In this document: positions 16,698-26,487 of the stretch, piece by piece
How positions within the stretch are numbered: position 1 is the stretch's first letter
How the letters are laid out: each line of letters starts with the position of its first letter
Assembly: GCA_009783755.1 (NCBI GenBank)
Contig: WRCW01000004.1
Span: forward strand, 1-34,339
Reading direction: 5' to 3'
Length of the DNA stretch: 34,339 nt
Origin: Spirochaetaceae bacterium
GTDB taxonomy: Bacteria > Spirochaetota > Spirochaetia > CADAEX01
Made by a program: the position numbers and the translations under genes
Notes under the pieces: generated by a model
What the model saw: the letters and a program-made list of their open reading frames with translations, nothing else
Told to the model about the DNA's origin: nothing
Database searches by the model: none

Positions 16698-18347
16698 ATG
16701 CTCAAACCTCTTACAAAAAAGACTAATTTTACAAAAAGAAAAGGACCTGTTGTTCTTGTTATTATGGATGGCGTAGGTTTTGGTAAATATAAAGAAGGAG
16801 ATGCTGTAGCTGCAGCTCTTATGACAAATTTTGACTTAATAAAAAGTACTTATCCTTTTGTAAAGCTTAAAGCGCATGGGACAGCTGTTGGGCTTCCTGC
16901 AGATGACGATATGGGGAACAGCGAGGTAGGCCACAATGCAATGGGATGCGGCAGAGTCTATGCGCAAGGGGCAAAGCTTGTCAGCGGATCAATTGAAACA
17001 GGAAAAATGTTTAAAGGAGATATCTGGAATAAACTTGTTTCCAATGTAAAAACAACAGGTAAGACACTTCATTTTATAGGACTATTTTCTGATGGAAATG
17101 TTCATAGCAATAATAATCATCTTAAAGCAATGATCACTAAAGCAAAAGAAGATGGCGCTTCTAAAGTGCGTGTTCATATTCTCCTTGATGGAAGGGATGT
17201 AGGTGAAACATCTGCTTTGGAATATATTGATCCTTTTGAAGATTTTCTATCATCTCTTAGGAACAGCTCTTTTGACTGCGCAATTGCTTCTGGCGGCGGC
17301 AGAATGGTTATTACAATGGATAGATATAACGCTAATTGGAGTATGGTTGAAAAAGGGTGGAAAACCCATGTTCTTGGAGAAGGGAGAATGTTTAAATCAG
17401 CGCATGAAGCTGTTGAAATACTCAGAAAAGAGACAGGAGCTATTGATCAGGATATTCCTGCGTTTGTAATTGAGAAAGATGGAAAACCAGTTGGCACTAT
17501 TGTGGATGGAGATTCTGTTATATTTTATAACTTCAGAGGTGACAGATCTCTTGAAATCACAGAAACTTTTGAGAAAGAAGATTTTAACCGTTTTGACAGA
17601 AAGAGATATCCAAATGTCGAATATGCAGGGATGATGGAATACGATGGTGATGCCCATGTACCAAAACAATTTCTTGTAAACCCTCCATCGATAGACAGGA
17701 CAATAGGCGAGTATCTTGTTTCAACAGGAGTAAAGCAGTTTGCAATAAGTGAAACTCAAAAATTCGGTCATGTAACCTATTTTTTTAATGGCAACAGAAC
17801 AGGAAAATTTTCAGAAGAGCTTGAAGATTATGTTGAGATCACATCAGATATTGTTCCATTTTCACAGAGGCCATGGATGAAGTGCGCAGAGATTACAGAC
17901 AAAGTAATTGAAGCAATAAAATCAGATAAATATGGCTTTATACGACTTAATTTTCCTAATGGTGATATGGTAAGCCATACTGGTATTTTTGAGGCTGCTG
18001 TATGCGCAATGGGAGCTCTTGACATTTGTCTTGGCAGATTGATGAAAGCTGTTGAGGAAGCAAAAGGGATAATGGTTGTTACAGCAGACCATGGGAATGC
18101 TGATGATATGTATGAACATGAAAAAGATGGAAGAGTTAAAATAAAGGAAAATGGAAAACCAAAAGCAAAGACAGCTCATTCGCTTAATCCTGTACCCTGT
18201 ATAATATTTGATCCTGAATATAAAGAAGAATATGGCAGGCAGTTAAGAGAAGGGCTTGGAGTAAGTTCCATTGCAGCAACATGTATAGAGCTTTTAGGAT
18301 ATAATCCACCGGAAGACTATAATCCTTCGGTATTGATCTGGAAATAG
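16698..18347 (+). CDS. gpmI: 2,3-bisphosphoglycerate-independent phosphoglycerate mutase
   Basis: Interconverts 3- and 2-phosphoglycerate in glycolysis/gluconeogenesis; a two-manganese enzyme of the alkaline phosphatase superfamily, cytoplasmic. Visible are the first metal site VIMDGVGFG, the catalytic serine S75 in GNSEVGHNAMG, the substrate-binding HILLDGRDV, NFRGDRSLEIT, the metal histidine region NFPNGDMVSHTG and VTADHGNADDM. At 549 residues it is slightly longer than the usual 510 or so. The start has a clear site (AAAGGAG, spacing about 6). It appears monocistronic, diverging from the NusG-II operon. Confidence 0.95.
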   Translation: MLKPLTKKTNFTKRKGPVVLVIMDGVGFGKYKEGDAVAAALMTNFDLIKSTYPFVKLKAHGTAVGLPADDDMGNSEVGHNAMGCGRVYAQGAKLVSGSIETGKMFKGDIWNKLVSNVKTTGKTLHFIGLFSDGNVHSNNNHLKAMITKAKEDGASKVRVHILLDGRDVGETSALEYIDPFEDFLSSLRNSSFDCAIASGGGRMVITMDRYNANWSMVEKGWKTHVLGEGRMFKSAHEAVEILRKETGAIDQDIPAFVIEKDGKPVGTIVDGDSVIFYNFRGDRSLEITETFEKEDFNRFDRKRYPNVEYAGMMEYDGDAHVPKQFLVNPPSIDRTIGEYLVSTGVKQFAISETQKFGHVTYFFNGNRTGKFSEELEDYVEITSDIVPFSQRPWMKCAEITDKVIEAIKSDKYGFIRLNFPNGDMVSHTGIFEAAVCAMGALDICLGRLMKAVEEAKGIMVVTADHGNADDMYEHEKDGRVKIKENGKPKAKTAHSLNPVPCIIFDPEYKEEYGRQLREGLGVSSIAATCIELLGYNPPEDYNPSVLIWK

Positions 18348-18536
18348 TTTAAAACAATGGTTTTTATCATTGCTTGTAAGCTTGACTGACCAGGCAATCC
18401 TTGTGCTATGGAATTTCAAAAATATAAGCTAACCCTGCTATAAATATTGCAAAAAAATTCAAAATAGAGGTTATTAAATATTTAACTTTTTTGATATTTA
18501 TATTATAAAAAAATAAATTTAATTTAGGAGAAGTTT
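18348..18536. other. gpmI-asd intergenic region
   Basis: This stretch holds no gene I can support. A short CAATG/CATTG hairpin just after gpmI (about 18355-18373) lacks a good T-run and is too weak to call a terminator. The asd ribosome site (TTAGGAG, 18524-18530) is at its end, preceded by very AT-rich sequence where promoter boxes cannot be separated from background. No riboswitch-like fold was recognised. Confidence 0.5.
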
Positions 18537-19658
18537 GTGTTAAAGACAGGTTTTGTAGGTTACAGAGGAATGGTTGGCTCTGTACTAATGAAAAGAATGG
18601 TAGAAGAGGATGATTTTAAAGGTTTTGAAAAAATATTTTTCTCAACTTCGCAGGCAGGTAAAAGCGATGTAATAGCAGGCGGAATGAGTACAGGCATTAT
18701 AGAAAATGCTGAAAACATAGACAAATTAAAAGCAATGGATGTTATTGTAACATGCCAGGGTGGAAGCTATACTGAAAAAATATATCCACAACTTTTGGCT
18801 ACTGGCTGGAAAGGGTACTGGATAGATGCTGCATCCACTTTAAGAATGAAAGATGATGCAATCATAATCCTTGATCCTGTAAATAGAAATGTTATAGATG
18901 AATCTTTAGCAAAAGGGATCAAATGCTATGTAGGTGGAAACTGTACAGTAAGCCTTATGCTTATGGGTATAGGACCGCTTTTTCAAAATAATCTTGTTGA
19001 ATGGTTAAGCACCATGACTTACCAGGCATCATCAGGAGCAGGCGCGCTTAACATGAAAGAGCTTCTTGCTCAGATGGCAGCTCTTGGTACTGTTGCAGGA
19101 GATAAGATTTATGACCCCGCATCTGCAATTCTTGAAGTTGACAGGCTTGTTACAGAAAAAATGAGAAGCAGTGATTTCCCTGTTGAGAATTTCAAAGTTC
19201 CATTAGCTGGAAGTGTTATTCCCTGGATCGATAAAGCTCTTGAAAATGGGCAGTCAAAAGAGGAATGGAAGGGAATGGCAGAGACAAATAAAATACTTAT
19301 GACAAAAAAACAGATACCTATAGATGGAATCTGCGTAAGAATCGGAGCAATGCGCTGTCATAGCCAGGGAGTTACAATAAAACTTACAAAAGATGTTCCA
19401 ATCAAAGATATTTATGACATGATTGCAGCAGGCAACGAATGGGTAAAAGTTGTTCCAAATGAAGTGGATGCAACAATAAGACAGCTTACCCCTGCGGCTG
19501 TTTCAGGAACTTTAACAATACCAGTTGGAAGAATAAGAAAGATGACTATTGGCAATGAATACTTAACTCTTTATACAGTAGGCGACCAGCTTCTTTGGGG
19601 AGCAGCAGAACCTGTAAGAAGAATGTTTAATATTGTCAGGGAGCATCTTGGTAAATAA
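18537..19658 (+). CDS. asd: Aspartate-semialdehyde dehydrogenase
   Basis: Reduces aspartyl phosphate to aspartate semialdehyde with NADPH, feeding lysine, diaminopimelate, threonine and methionine synthesis. The nucleotide-binding [17 protein letters not shown] is at the start. The catalytic cysteine C136 sits in GGNCTVSLM, in line with C135 of the E. coli enzyme, and [13 protein letters not shown] and the histidine in [11 protein letters not shown] follow. Length is 373 residues, typical of the Gram-negative-type enzyme. The start is GTG behind TTAGGAG. Its last 15 codons are part of a direct repeat found again at 26787, so the C-terminus may have been restored or duplicated when the downstream island arrived. 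Confidence 0.95.
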   Translation: MLKTGFVGYRGMVGSVLMKRMVEEDDFKGFEKIFFSTSQAGKSDVIAGGMSTGIIENAENIDKLKAMDVIVTCQGGSYTEKIYPQLLATGWKGYWIDAASTLRMKDDAIIILDPVNRNVIDESLAKGIKCYVGGNCTVSLMLMGIGPLFQNNLVEWLSTMTYQASSGAGALNMKELLAQMAALGTVAGDKIYDPASAILEVDRLVTEKMRSSDFPVENFKVPLAGSVIPWIDKALENGQSKEEWKGMAETNKILMTKKQIPIDGICVRIGAMRCHSQGVTIKLTKDVPIKDIYDMIAAGNEWVKVVPNEVDATIRQLTPAAVSGTLTIPVGRIRKMTIGNEYLTLYTVGDQLLWGAAEPVRRMFNIVREHLGK

Positions 19659-19673
19659 TCTGAAAGGCTGATG
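19615..19673 (+). repeat. Left copy of the 59-bp direct repeat (asd 3' end)
   Basis: It starts in the last 15 codons of asd ([13 protein letters not shown], stop included) and runs 15 bases past the stop. It matches 26787-26845 at 56 of 59 positions, in the same orientation. Confidence 0.85.
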
Positions 19674-19692
19674 AGTAAAATGGAATAAAGTT

Positions 19693-19725
19693 AAAAAGCC
19701 AATTTTGAAAAAAGATTGGCTTTTT
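19693..19725 (+). terminator. Rho-independent terminator of asd
   Basis: A perfect 11-base stem, AAAAAGCCAAT (19693-19703) with ATTGGCTTTTT (19715-19725), loop of 11 bases, with T's on the 3' arm. It lies 35 bases after the asd stop. Confidence 0.85.
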
Positions 19726-19983
19726 ATAATATAGTATCTTTTGAACCTATCTGAATAAAATTTATTTTATTTCTATCAATAAATTTATGAGAAATTCAAT
19801 CATATAAAATAGAAGGCAAGAAATGTAATATTTTATATTTTTTTGATACCAATATTTGTTAGAAGAGATTTAATAAATCATTTTATCTGTTTTAAAATGA
19901 ACTTTATTTAAAAATAACAAATAGATTTTTATAATAAAATAGGTTATTCTGAACTATCAACTAAATAGCTAGGTTTTTAGAGT

Positions 19984-20157
19984 TTATTTTTTTATAAGGT
20001 TTTTATCTAATAGTTTTGTAGTATATTCTGCGATAAGCACAGATGATAGATTTTGCTTTGATGCATATCTAACCAACTAATCATCTTTATCTGCACATAA
20101 GATAATCCAGTCAACTGGATTTTTATTTATGGTCTCTAGCAAATTCTTTAAAATTGG
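19984..20157 (-). pseudogene. Fragment of a DUF1016/YhcG-like PD-(D/E)XK nuclease
   Basis: On the minus strand one frame reads KNLLETINKNPVDWIILCAD, KDD, an in-frame TAG (20077-20079), then LVRYASKQNLSSVLIAEYTT, KLLDKNLIKK and a stop. The pattern NPxxxIILCADKDxxLVRYA...xxAEY...LxDKxL resembles the C-terminal end of DUF1016/YhcG nucleases, which often sit beside restriction-modification genes. The nuclease core upstream is absent. The 258 bases between it and the asd terminator are AT-rich with nothing recognisable. Confidence 0.5.
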
Positions 20158-20173
20158 GCATCATTTTTTGAGA

Positions 20174-21391
20174 TTAATCATTTAATTTTCTGTATATCAA
20201 AATGTACTCATAGTTCATAGAATTGACTGGTTTCTGATATACATTTGATGTGAGTTTTGGGGTTCTTTTTCTTGGGATAGCTCTTCTGGTAGAATCAATA
20301 TTTATAAAGTTGTTTTCTTTTAAATAATTTTCAGTAATTGACACAAGATTAATATTAATCCTATCAACGGTTCTATTTCCTAATGTCAATATAATGTATT
20401 TTTTTGTAACCCTACATAATTCTTTTAGGAAATAAAAATAATCTTTAAAATACCTGATGATTTTTCGTTGTTTGGATATTGAAATTACAGTCAAATAATA
20501 TTCTATTAAGGACATTTCAAAATCACTAAGTAGGCCATATTTGTCTGCTCCTCCCATACTATGATTATCAATTGAGGAATAATTTCTTAATTCCCACCCC
20601 TCAAGGTTTAAATCATATTTTGGAATCGTGTAAAGAGTAAGCATTGAGAATTCTCCATAAGGTATAGTAGTTTTATTATCACCATAGGGTGGAGAAGTGA
20701 TAGAAATATCAAAGCTATTTTTATCATATTGTTTTATTACATCAAATATATCATTTTTATGAAGTATAAAATTATCAGATCTGTGTTTAAATTTATCAAT
20801 ATATTTTTTAGCATTATTAATAAAAGTATTTACAACAGTATCTTCCATGTTTTTTATTTTAATATTATCTTTTATATGTAATTTATATGTTGAACTTCTT
20901 GTATTACTATTGTACCTTATCACATCAGATAAAATATACCAAAAATATAACCTATTTTTTTTGCTTTTTATATTTATAATTGCTGTACGTAATAATGCTA
21001 AAGAATAAATCACATTTGGCTTGAGCCACTTTTTCATATTTGGAAAAGAATAATCAAAAATGAATGATGAATTGAGGATATAATCTTCGATTCTTTTTAT
21101 ATCACATAATATATTTTTACTCACACCTTGAAGTTTTACTCGAGTAATCAAATTAGCAAGTGGATTTATATCACATCCTACTAATTGAATATTTTGTGAA
21201 ATTTCAAATGCTTCATAAAGAGCTGTACCAGAACCATGGAAAGGATCAAATATTGATTTTATATTATCTTTTAGAATTATAGTTTCTAGTATTTTTTTTT
21301 GTACCGGAGCGACCATTATACCTGGATATAAAATTGTACCATGAATATCATTTTTTTTATTATATTCTTTATATTCAATATTACCAAACAT
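20174..21391 (-). CDS. Site-specific DNA methyltransferase (N4/N6 amino type)
   Basis: A 405-residue AdoMet-dependent methyltransferase. The cofactor motif FDPFHGSGTALYEAFE is near the N-terminus (D49-T56) and the catalytic SPPYGD at 233-238; the SPPY form is common among N4-cytosine enzymes but does not exclude N6-adenine. ILTLGNRTV near the end fits a late core motif. The order, cofactor motif before catalytic motif, is not that of the common permuted beta class. No specificity domain is obvious. It is the last gene of the leftward operon, 17 bases after the GHKL gene, with site AAGGA. The base composition is visibly more AT-rich than the type IIG gene. Confidence 0.8.
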   Translation of the reverse strand: MFGNIEYKEYNKKNDIHGTILYPGIMVAPVQKKILETIILKDNIKSIFDPFHGSGTALYEAFEISQNIQLVGCDINPLANLITRVKLQGVSKNILCDIKRIEDYILNSSFIFDYSFPNMKKWLKPNVIYSLALLRTAIINIKSKKNRLYFWYILSDVIRYNSNTRSSTYKLHIKDNIKIKNMEDTVVNTFINNAKKYIDKFKHRSDNFILHKNDIFDVIKQYDKNSFDISITSPPYGDNKTTIPYGEFSMLTLYTIPKYDLNLEGWELRNYSSIDNHSMGGADKYGLLSDFEMSLIEYYLTVISISKQRKIIRYFKDYFYFLKELCRVTKKYIILTLGNRTVDRININLVSITENYLKENNFINIDSTRRAIPRKRTPKLTSNVYQKPVNSMNYEYILIYRKLND

Positions 21392-21408
21392 ATTTTGTCC
21401 TTCAAACG

Positions 21409-23505
21409 CTATGCAATATTTTTATTATTTATCATTTCATTTGTTATTATAATAAATATACTTAAATATTTGATAATATAATGAATGTCATTTTCACATA
21501 TATATGTTGTAGATTTATGAGAGCTAAGATGGGTTTTGCCTATCACTTTTTCATAATCGCTAACGGATAGCAATTTATCTAGACTTTTATATTCTATTTT
21601 TGTTTTATTTGAAATCTCTGTTTTATAGTTTTTGTTACTTTTTATATAGTTTATAATTTTTATAACTTTTTTTTCAAAATCATTTATACCATTAAAGATG
21701 TTTGAGTATTTTTTTGATTTACTTATTGTATCAATACTTAATTCAAAAAGAACTCGTAATGAACATGAAATAATTTCCATGTATTTATTTAGTGGTAATA
21801 TATTTATTTGTTCTATTAGTTTATTTAAATACTGATTATATTTTATTAAATAATCTTCTTGGGCAGGTATAGTGAATAAACTTGATATTTTTTTTATTTT
21901 AATATTTGCTATAGGTTTAATAAAATTAAATATTAATCTTTCTATAACAATCCCAGTCTTAGAGTCAGAATAATTATAGTCTATTTTTATCTGACATGGT
22001 TTGTTAATACTAGATAAAATACCGTTTTTATTAATTTTCCCATTAACTCTAATAATAATATTATTATTATTTACTGATTCGCCATTGCTATTATAAATTG
22101 AATCAATATATTTTCTTAAATCAATCTGATCAGATGGTATTTCAATATTCAATTCATTGTTACAATTAAGATGGATTTTAGCTGGAAATGGTTCGTATTC
22201 ACTATTATATAAATTATCTTTCTCTTTATCATTCTTTATTAATAAAGTAGCTGTTTTACCAAACAGTGAATATGTTACCCTCTCTTTACAAATTTTAATT
22301 TTCACTTTATCTTTAAATGAAAAATCCTCTTTAATTATATCTCTATATTTAGAAACAGCATTTTTTATTTTATACTCAGACGATATATATTTTTCTTTCA
22401 ATATGTTAAAACCAACTAAATGCTGCTTATTTTTTGAACCAATTTCTTGGATTTTTTTGTTTATATTATATAGAAAATCTATTATAGAATCAGTTAATTC
22501 ATTCTGTAAAAATTGAGAACGATCTGAGTTAAAATCTATAAGAGTATTTTCGCTTAAAATTCGAATAAAACCAATCATTTGATTCATTACTTGGCTGGTT
22601 TTAATATTCCGCATAATGTTTGGATCAAAAATAGTGTAATTATTGAAAAGATTACTATTATAGTAAATCAATGGTGTTATATCATCAATGGAATTAAAAA
22701 ATAATTTATCAATTTTTTCTTTTCCATGAGATCTTAGCTGGAATGTTAATAATTCAATATCAATGCTGACATCTTCAAAAGGATATTTATATGTTTCCGT
22801 TAAAACAATTCGATTATTATACTTAAATAATATTTCCTGTGTATTATTGTTGTATGAAATATAAAATAACTGGAAATCTTTTCCATTATTAAGCAATGGG
22901 ATTAGTTTGTTACTTGAATATGTTTTTTTATCTATTATTAGAGTAATGTTAAAAAGTTTATCATCAAAAGAATGTATTATTTTTTTGTAATTTTTTTCTA
23001 AAGAAAAATATTCGCATATTGACTTAATATTATAGTCGTCAAGTGTTATGATAATCTCAGTACCTTTAGAAATATTATTATCTTCGATTAACTCAATCTC
23101 ATATTTTGATATATCCTCTGACGCAATAAGTTGATCAAAATCAAGACAAAATATAAAACCTTTATTCTTTTTCGTTTTCCACTTAACCATTCTCCCAAAC
23201 TTAAAAACTGATAAAAATCCAAGTCCTTTGGACCCTTGTGTTATTCTACCATTTAGATTCTTTTTACCATGAATTTTTGAACTCTTTGAAATATGGAATA
23301 ATGTATCAATATCACTTTTATCCATTCCAAAACCATCATCAACTATACGAAGTAGTTTTTCTAATGTATTTATTTCGATTGTAACAAAAGAAGCTTCAGC
23401 ATCATAAGAATTCTTAATTAATTCATTTAGGGCAATGATGTTTGTAGGAATTTTTTCAGAAAGTTCACTTATTATATTGCCACCAACTCGAATAATAGTT
23501 TTCAT
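21409..23505 (-). CDS. GHKL-fold ATPase (MORC/MutL/Hsp90-like), restriction-modification associated
   Basis: A 698-residue protein with an N-terminal GHKL ATPase: N-box NELIKNSYDAEA (E28, N32), G1 box VDDGFGMD (D56-G60), G2 box GSKGLGFLSVFKFG (from G91), and a later GTEIIITLDDY. The long C-terminal part (about 200-698) is asparagine/lysine/isoleucine-rich and not recognised; I see no nuclease or methylase motif. GHKL ATPases of MORC/MutL type are known in bacterial restriction-modification operons, where they are thought to act as ATP-driven clamps on DNA. Here it sits between a type IIG enzyme (15-base gap, site CGGAGAT) and a methyltransferase (17-base gap), so all three are probably one operon. 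The exact family cannot be fixed by eye. Confidence 0.75.
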   Translation of the reverse strand: MKTIIRVGGNIISELSEKIPTNIIALNELIKNSYDAEASFVTIEINTLEKLLRIVDDGFGMDKSDIDTLFHISKSSKIHGKKNLNGRITQGSKGLGFLSVFKFGRMVKWKTKKNKGFIFCLDFDQLIASEDISKYEIELIEDNNISKGTEIIITLDDYNIKSICEYFSLEKNYKKIIHSFDDKLFNITLIIDKKTYSSNKLIPLLNNGKDFQLFYISYNNNTQEILFKYNNRIVLTETYKYPFEDVSIDIELLTFQLRSHGKEKIDKLFFNSIDDITPLIYYNSNLFNNYTIFDPNIMRNIKTSQVMNQMIGFIRILSENTLIDFNSDRSQFLQNELTDSIIDFLYNINKKIQEIGSKNKQHLVGFNILKEKYISSEYKIKNAVSKYRDIIKEDFSFKDKVKIKICKERVTYSLFGKTATLLIKNDKEKDNLYNSEYEPFPAKIHLNCNNELNIEIPSDQIDLRKYIDSIYNSNGESVNNNNIIIRVNGKINKNGILSSINKPCQIKIDYNYSDSKTGIVIERLIFNFIKPIANIKIKKISSLFTIPAQEDYLIKYNQYLNKLIEQINILPLNKYMEIISCSLRVLFELSIDTISKSKKYSNIFNGINDFEKKVIKIINYIKSNKNYKTEISNKTKIEYKSLDKLLSVSDYEKVIGKTHLSSHKSTTYICENDIHYIIKYLSIFIIITNEMINNKNIA

Positions 23506-23520
23506 AATATCTCCGAATAT

Positions 23521-26448
23521 TTATTTATTACCATACAACCTCTCCACAATTTTTTCCATCTCCTCTTCAAGAAAAACAGCATCCTTGAAACTTTTTTCCT
23601 CTTTCCTGTTTTTTAGCTCAATAATTTGCTGTACCATAACTTGAATTTTATCAATATCAGCTTGGTTCATCGTTGTCGGCTTAACAATGGGTAACTGCTC
23701 CAGATATTGCCGGTTACAAGACCAGAAGCCACCACGGAAAGGAGTAGATATTTTTGAGAGATATTTTGATAAAAGATTTGAGTTAAGCAGACCCACTATA
23801 TAATAATTCAAATGCTGATATTCTTTCTTGAGAATAACCCCGCCTACATCAACATTGTCCAAACACCATGCACCGGTTTCGTCGTATATTGCCTGAATTT
23901 CCTGTACTAAACGAGGTACGCAAATTTTGGCTTTGTCTTGAAGACTAATATTTTGATTTCGCCCAAATTGATACCAACCTTCTCCTTTGAACTTTCCTTT
24001 TTCTCGGTTTTCCAAAACCTTCTTGTTTTCCAAAAGGTAGTTCCATACTTTGGGAGATTTTTCTTCAAATACTTTTTTATTCACTAAAACTGGCTTCCCA
24101 TTCACTATATCATATGGGAATATTACCAACTGTCGTTTTTCAGGGCAAAGATATTTTTTGACATCTGTGCCGGAAATAATATGACGAACCCACTTCTTTT
24201 CAAGTTGTATGCTTGCATTAAATATAGTCGATTTCCCGGTAAAAAAAGTATTATTTTCACCTTCATATTCCAGAATAAAAACCTTGTCGGCACTGGTCTG
24301 AACTCCAACAAAAATATTATCACAAAATATGCTTAACTTTGGGTGGAGATTAAGCGTATCGAAAAATGCAAGATCATCCTCGCTATGCAATATCCATGGT
24401 GTTGCGGAAATTCGAAATGTATCAATACTGTTAAACTCCACATTTATATCTGCATTTTTACATTCAGCATAATTAAAAGTGGTATTCTTCTCTTTAGATA
24501 GAAACAAGAGACAAGTATAAGTTGTAGCCCCTTTGAAGACCTGAAAATCCTTGAAATTAACCAGCTTGTAAAGGTTACCACTGGTGGAAATTTGGGAGCG
24601 AATCATCTCACCATATTCCTGCTGCATGAATTTATTCGGCAAAATCATACCCGTAAGACCGGCCGGGGACAAAAGGGAAAGGGCTTTTTCTATGAATATA
24701 ACATATATATCATAATTTTTCGCTGAACTTGCTTTATAAAGTTCCCTGTACAGTTTTACAGTCTTAGGCGCCCATTCCTGCATTTCCTGAATCCGTATAT
24801 ACGGTGGATTTCCAATAATTACATCGAATCCTATAGAATTGAATTCATACCAATCAAAAGGGTTTATATCGGGATCGCCGAAGAAGTCATAATCAAAAAG
24901 CTGTTTCCGATCGATAAGAGAATTGCCACATTTGATATTTCCCGCCATGTCCGGCAGGATATGCCCTCGAATAAACAACTCGCCTTGGCCTTTGTCATAA
25001 CCTTCGTCAAGAATTTTAAGATACAAGCTCATAATGGCAACTTCGGTCGCTTCGCGGTCTATGTCAACTCCAAAAATATTATTTTTCAATATCTCCGCTT
25101 TCTTTTTTAGGGTTAGCTGGACTTCATTGTCTGCATTGGCAAAAAAATCATCTCGGTATTTCCTTTGTATTGCCTGGCTTGCACAAGCATACCATTTACG
25201 GTGATATTCAATCAGGTAGTGAAAAGCCCCAAGTAGAAAACTGCCGGAGCCGCAGGCTGGATCGCAAATTTTAATGGGTTCTATTTCATCAGGAGATTTA
25301 CCATTTATCTTTACGCCAACCGTATTTTCCACAATATAATCAACAACGTACTGTGGTGTATAATAAACACCTCCGGCATGGCGTACTTCAGGTTTTTCCT
25401 CCATCTTAGCCTGAAGATTATCTGTAAGACGTATCTTGCTTCCCAAAAAACGCTCATAAATGCGGCCCAATATTTCAGGTTCAATCATATCAAATTCATA
25501 CGGTGAGTGGGGGGGGCATAATTGCTTTATAATAGTTTTAATAGTCGGATCATCTATATTTACAGTTTCTGAAAAATGTTCTTTGAAAAGCAATCCGTTA
25601 AATTCTGCATCAAGATCTCTGAAAAGGGGAATTAAGTGAAGATATATATTTTCTTTTACTTTGAGAATTGAAAGAAGGGTATTTTCACTTTTTATTTCCC
25701 GGTCTTCAAGATTACGGATAAAAATCAACCTATCCAAAATACGCTGTATCGTTTCGTTTATATGATCCACAGAAAGACCTTTATTCCGCAGCGCGACATT
25801 CCTGGCTAGTGTCTCCCGCAAAGCGGAAATGTCAGATAAAAATTCATCATCAAGAGATTTAGTATTTCGGCTCACCTTCCCGATTAACCGCTCAATACTC
25901 CCTTCTGTCACCGCTTCTTTAGAAAAAACATCCCAGATTGAGTCCCATGTATCTAGATAGGCATGATACTCCAAATCAAGCCCTTTAATCAGACCTTGTA
26001 GAGGGTTCTCGTACACAGGTTTTTCTAAGCCGTTAAATACTCTTAGAGTTTGAAAATCAGTAAGAATAACGATGGGAGTCTTTCCATGGGAGGAAAAAGC
26101 ATAGCGCTTGGCCTGGAAAACTGGAATATTTCCTGTCAAGTCAACCCAGGGGGCTTTTGCCTCTACAAAAAATTTTTCTTTGTATTTTAAACCGTCTTTA
26201 ATCCGAAAAGCGTAGTCCGGTTTTTTAGTAGTCGAATTATCTCGTTGGCTGAATTCACGATGAACATCCCAAAATTTTCTGGCTATGCCGGTTTGGTGAA
26301 AATCCCAGCCCAAAGCGGTAAAGAAGGGGTCTATAAATCGACTGCGAGTCTCAGTTTCCTGAAAGTTTTTTGACATATACTGCTGTTCGTTTTTTTCGAA
26401 GTCATTTACTAGATTATGTATTGTTTCTTTTCCAGTTTGTCTTGTCAT
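23521..26448 (-). CDS. Type IIG restriction-modification enzyme (Eco57I-like, single chain)
   Basis: A 975-residue fused endonuclease-methylase-specificity protein. The N-terminal PD-(D/E)xK nuclease shows RSRFIDPFFTALGW, KKPDYAFRI (D78) and FFVEAKAP (E96, K98). A helical linker leads to an N6-adenine methylase with DPACGSGSFLLGAF (from D396) and NPPYIRIQ (N547-Y550). The C-terminal 350 residues fit a TaqI-like target-recognition domain (GNLYKLVNFKDFQVF, ending FRGGFWSCNRQYLEQLPIV). All key motifs look intact. I chose the ATG at 26448; a TTG at 26487 in frame would add 13 residues but coincides with a perfect -35 box and has no ribosome site. It is less AT-rich than the two genes downstream. 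Confidence 0.88.
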   Translation of the reverse strand: MTRQTGKETIHNLVNDFEKNEQQYMSKNFQETETRSRFIDPFFTALGWDFHQTGIARKFWDVHREFSQRDNSTTKKPDYAFRIKDGLKYKEKFFVEAKAPWVDLTGNIPVFQAKRYAFSSHGKTPIVILTDFQTLRVFNGLEKPVYENPLQGLIKGLDLEYHAYLDTWDSIWDVFSKEAVTEGSIERLIGKVSRNTKSLDDEFLSDISALRETLARNVALRNKGLSVDHINETIQRILDRLIFIRNLEDREIKSENTLLSILKVKENIYLHLIPLFRDLDAEFNGLLFKEHFSETVNIDDPTIKTIIKQLCPPHSPYEFDMIEPEILGRIYERFLGSKIRLTDNLQAKMEEKPEVRHAGGVYYTPQYVVDYIVENTVGVKINGKSPDEIEPIKICDPACGSGSFLLGAFHYLIEYHRKWYACASQAIQRKYRDDFFANADNEVQLTLKKKAEILKNNIFGVDIDREATEVAIMSLYLKILDEGYDKGQGELFIRGHILPDMAGNIKCGNSLIDRKQLFDYDFFGDPDINPFDWYEFNSIGFDVIIGNPPYIRIQEMQEWAPKTVKLYRELYKASSAKNYDIYVIFIEKALSLLSPAGLTGMILPNKFMQQEYGEMIRSQISTSGNLYKLVNFKDFQVFKGATTYTCLLFLSKEKNTTFNYAECKNADINVEFNSIDTFRISATPWILHSEDDLAFFDTLNLHPKLSIFCDNIFVGVQTSADKVFILEYEGENNTFFTGKSTIFNASIQLEKKWVRHIISGTDVKKYLCPEKRQLVIFPYDIVNGKPVLVNKKVFEEKSPKVWNYLLENKKVLENREKGKFKGEGWYQFGRNQNISLQDKAKICVPRLVQEIQAIYDETGAWCLDNVDVGGVILKKEYQHLNYYIVGLLNSNLLSKYLSKISTPFRGGFWSCNRQYLEQLPIVKPTTMNQADIDKIQVMVQQIIELKNRKEEKSFKDAVFLEEEMEKIVERLYGNK

Positions 26449-26458
26449 CGTAATGATT

Positions 26459-26487
26459 AGTATGAGGTTGGGTTGGTTTTTTGTCAA
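26459..26487 (-). promoter_or_regulatory. Candidate promoter of the restriction-modification operon
   Basis: On the minus strand a perfect TTGACA (26487-26482) is followed after 17 bases by CATACT (26464-26459), four of six for TATAAT. Transcription would begin within a few bases of the ATG at 26448, giving an almost leaderless message, which fits the absence of a ribosome site there. Confidence 0.4.

Noticed and set aside
18355-18373. Hairpin after gpmI as a terminator
   Set aside because: Only a five-base stem, no proper T-run.
20104-20128. AATCCAG/CTGGATT hairpin followed by T-rich sequence, like a plus-strand terminator
   Set aside because: It lies inside the decayed DUF1016-like reading frame, no plus-strand gene precedes it after the asd terminator, and the T-run is interrupted.
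26449-26487. TTG start of the type IIG gene
   Set aside because: No ribosome site; the TTG is part of a perfect -35 hexamer, and the ATG 13 codons later leaves the nuclease domain intact.
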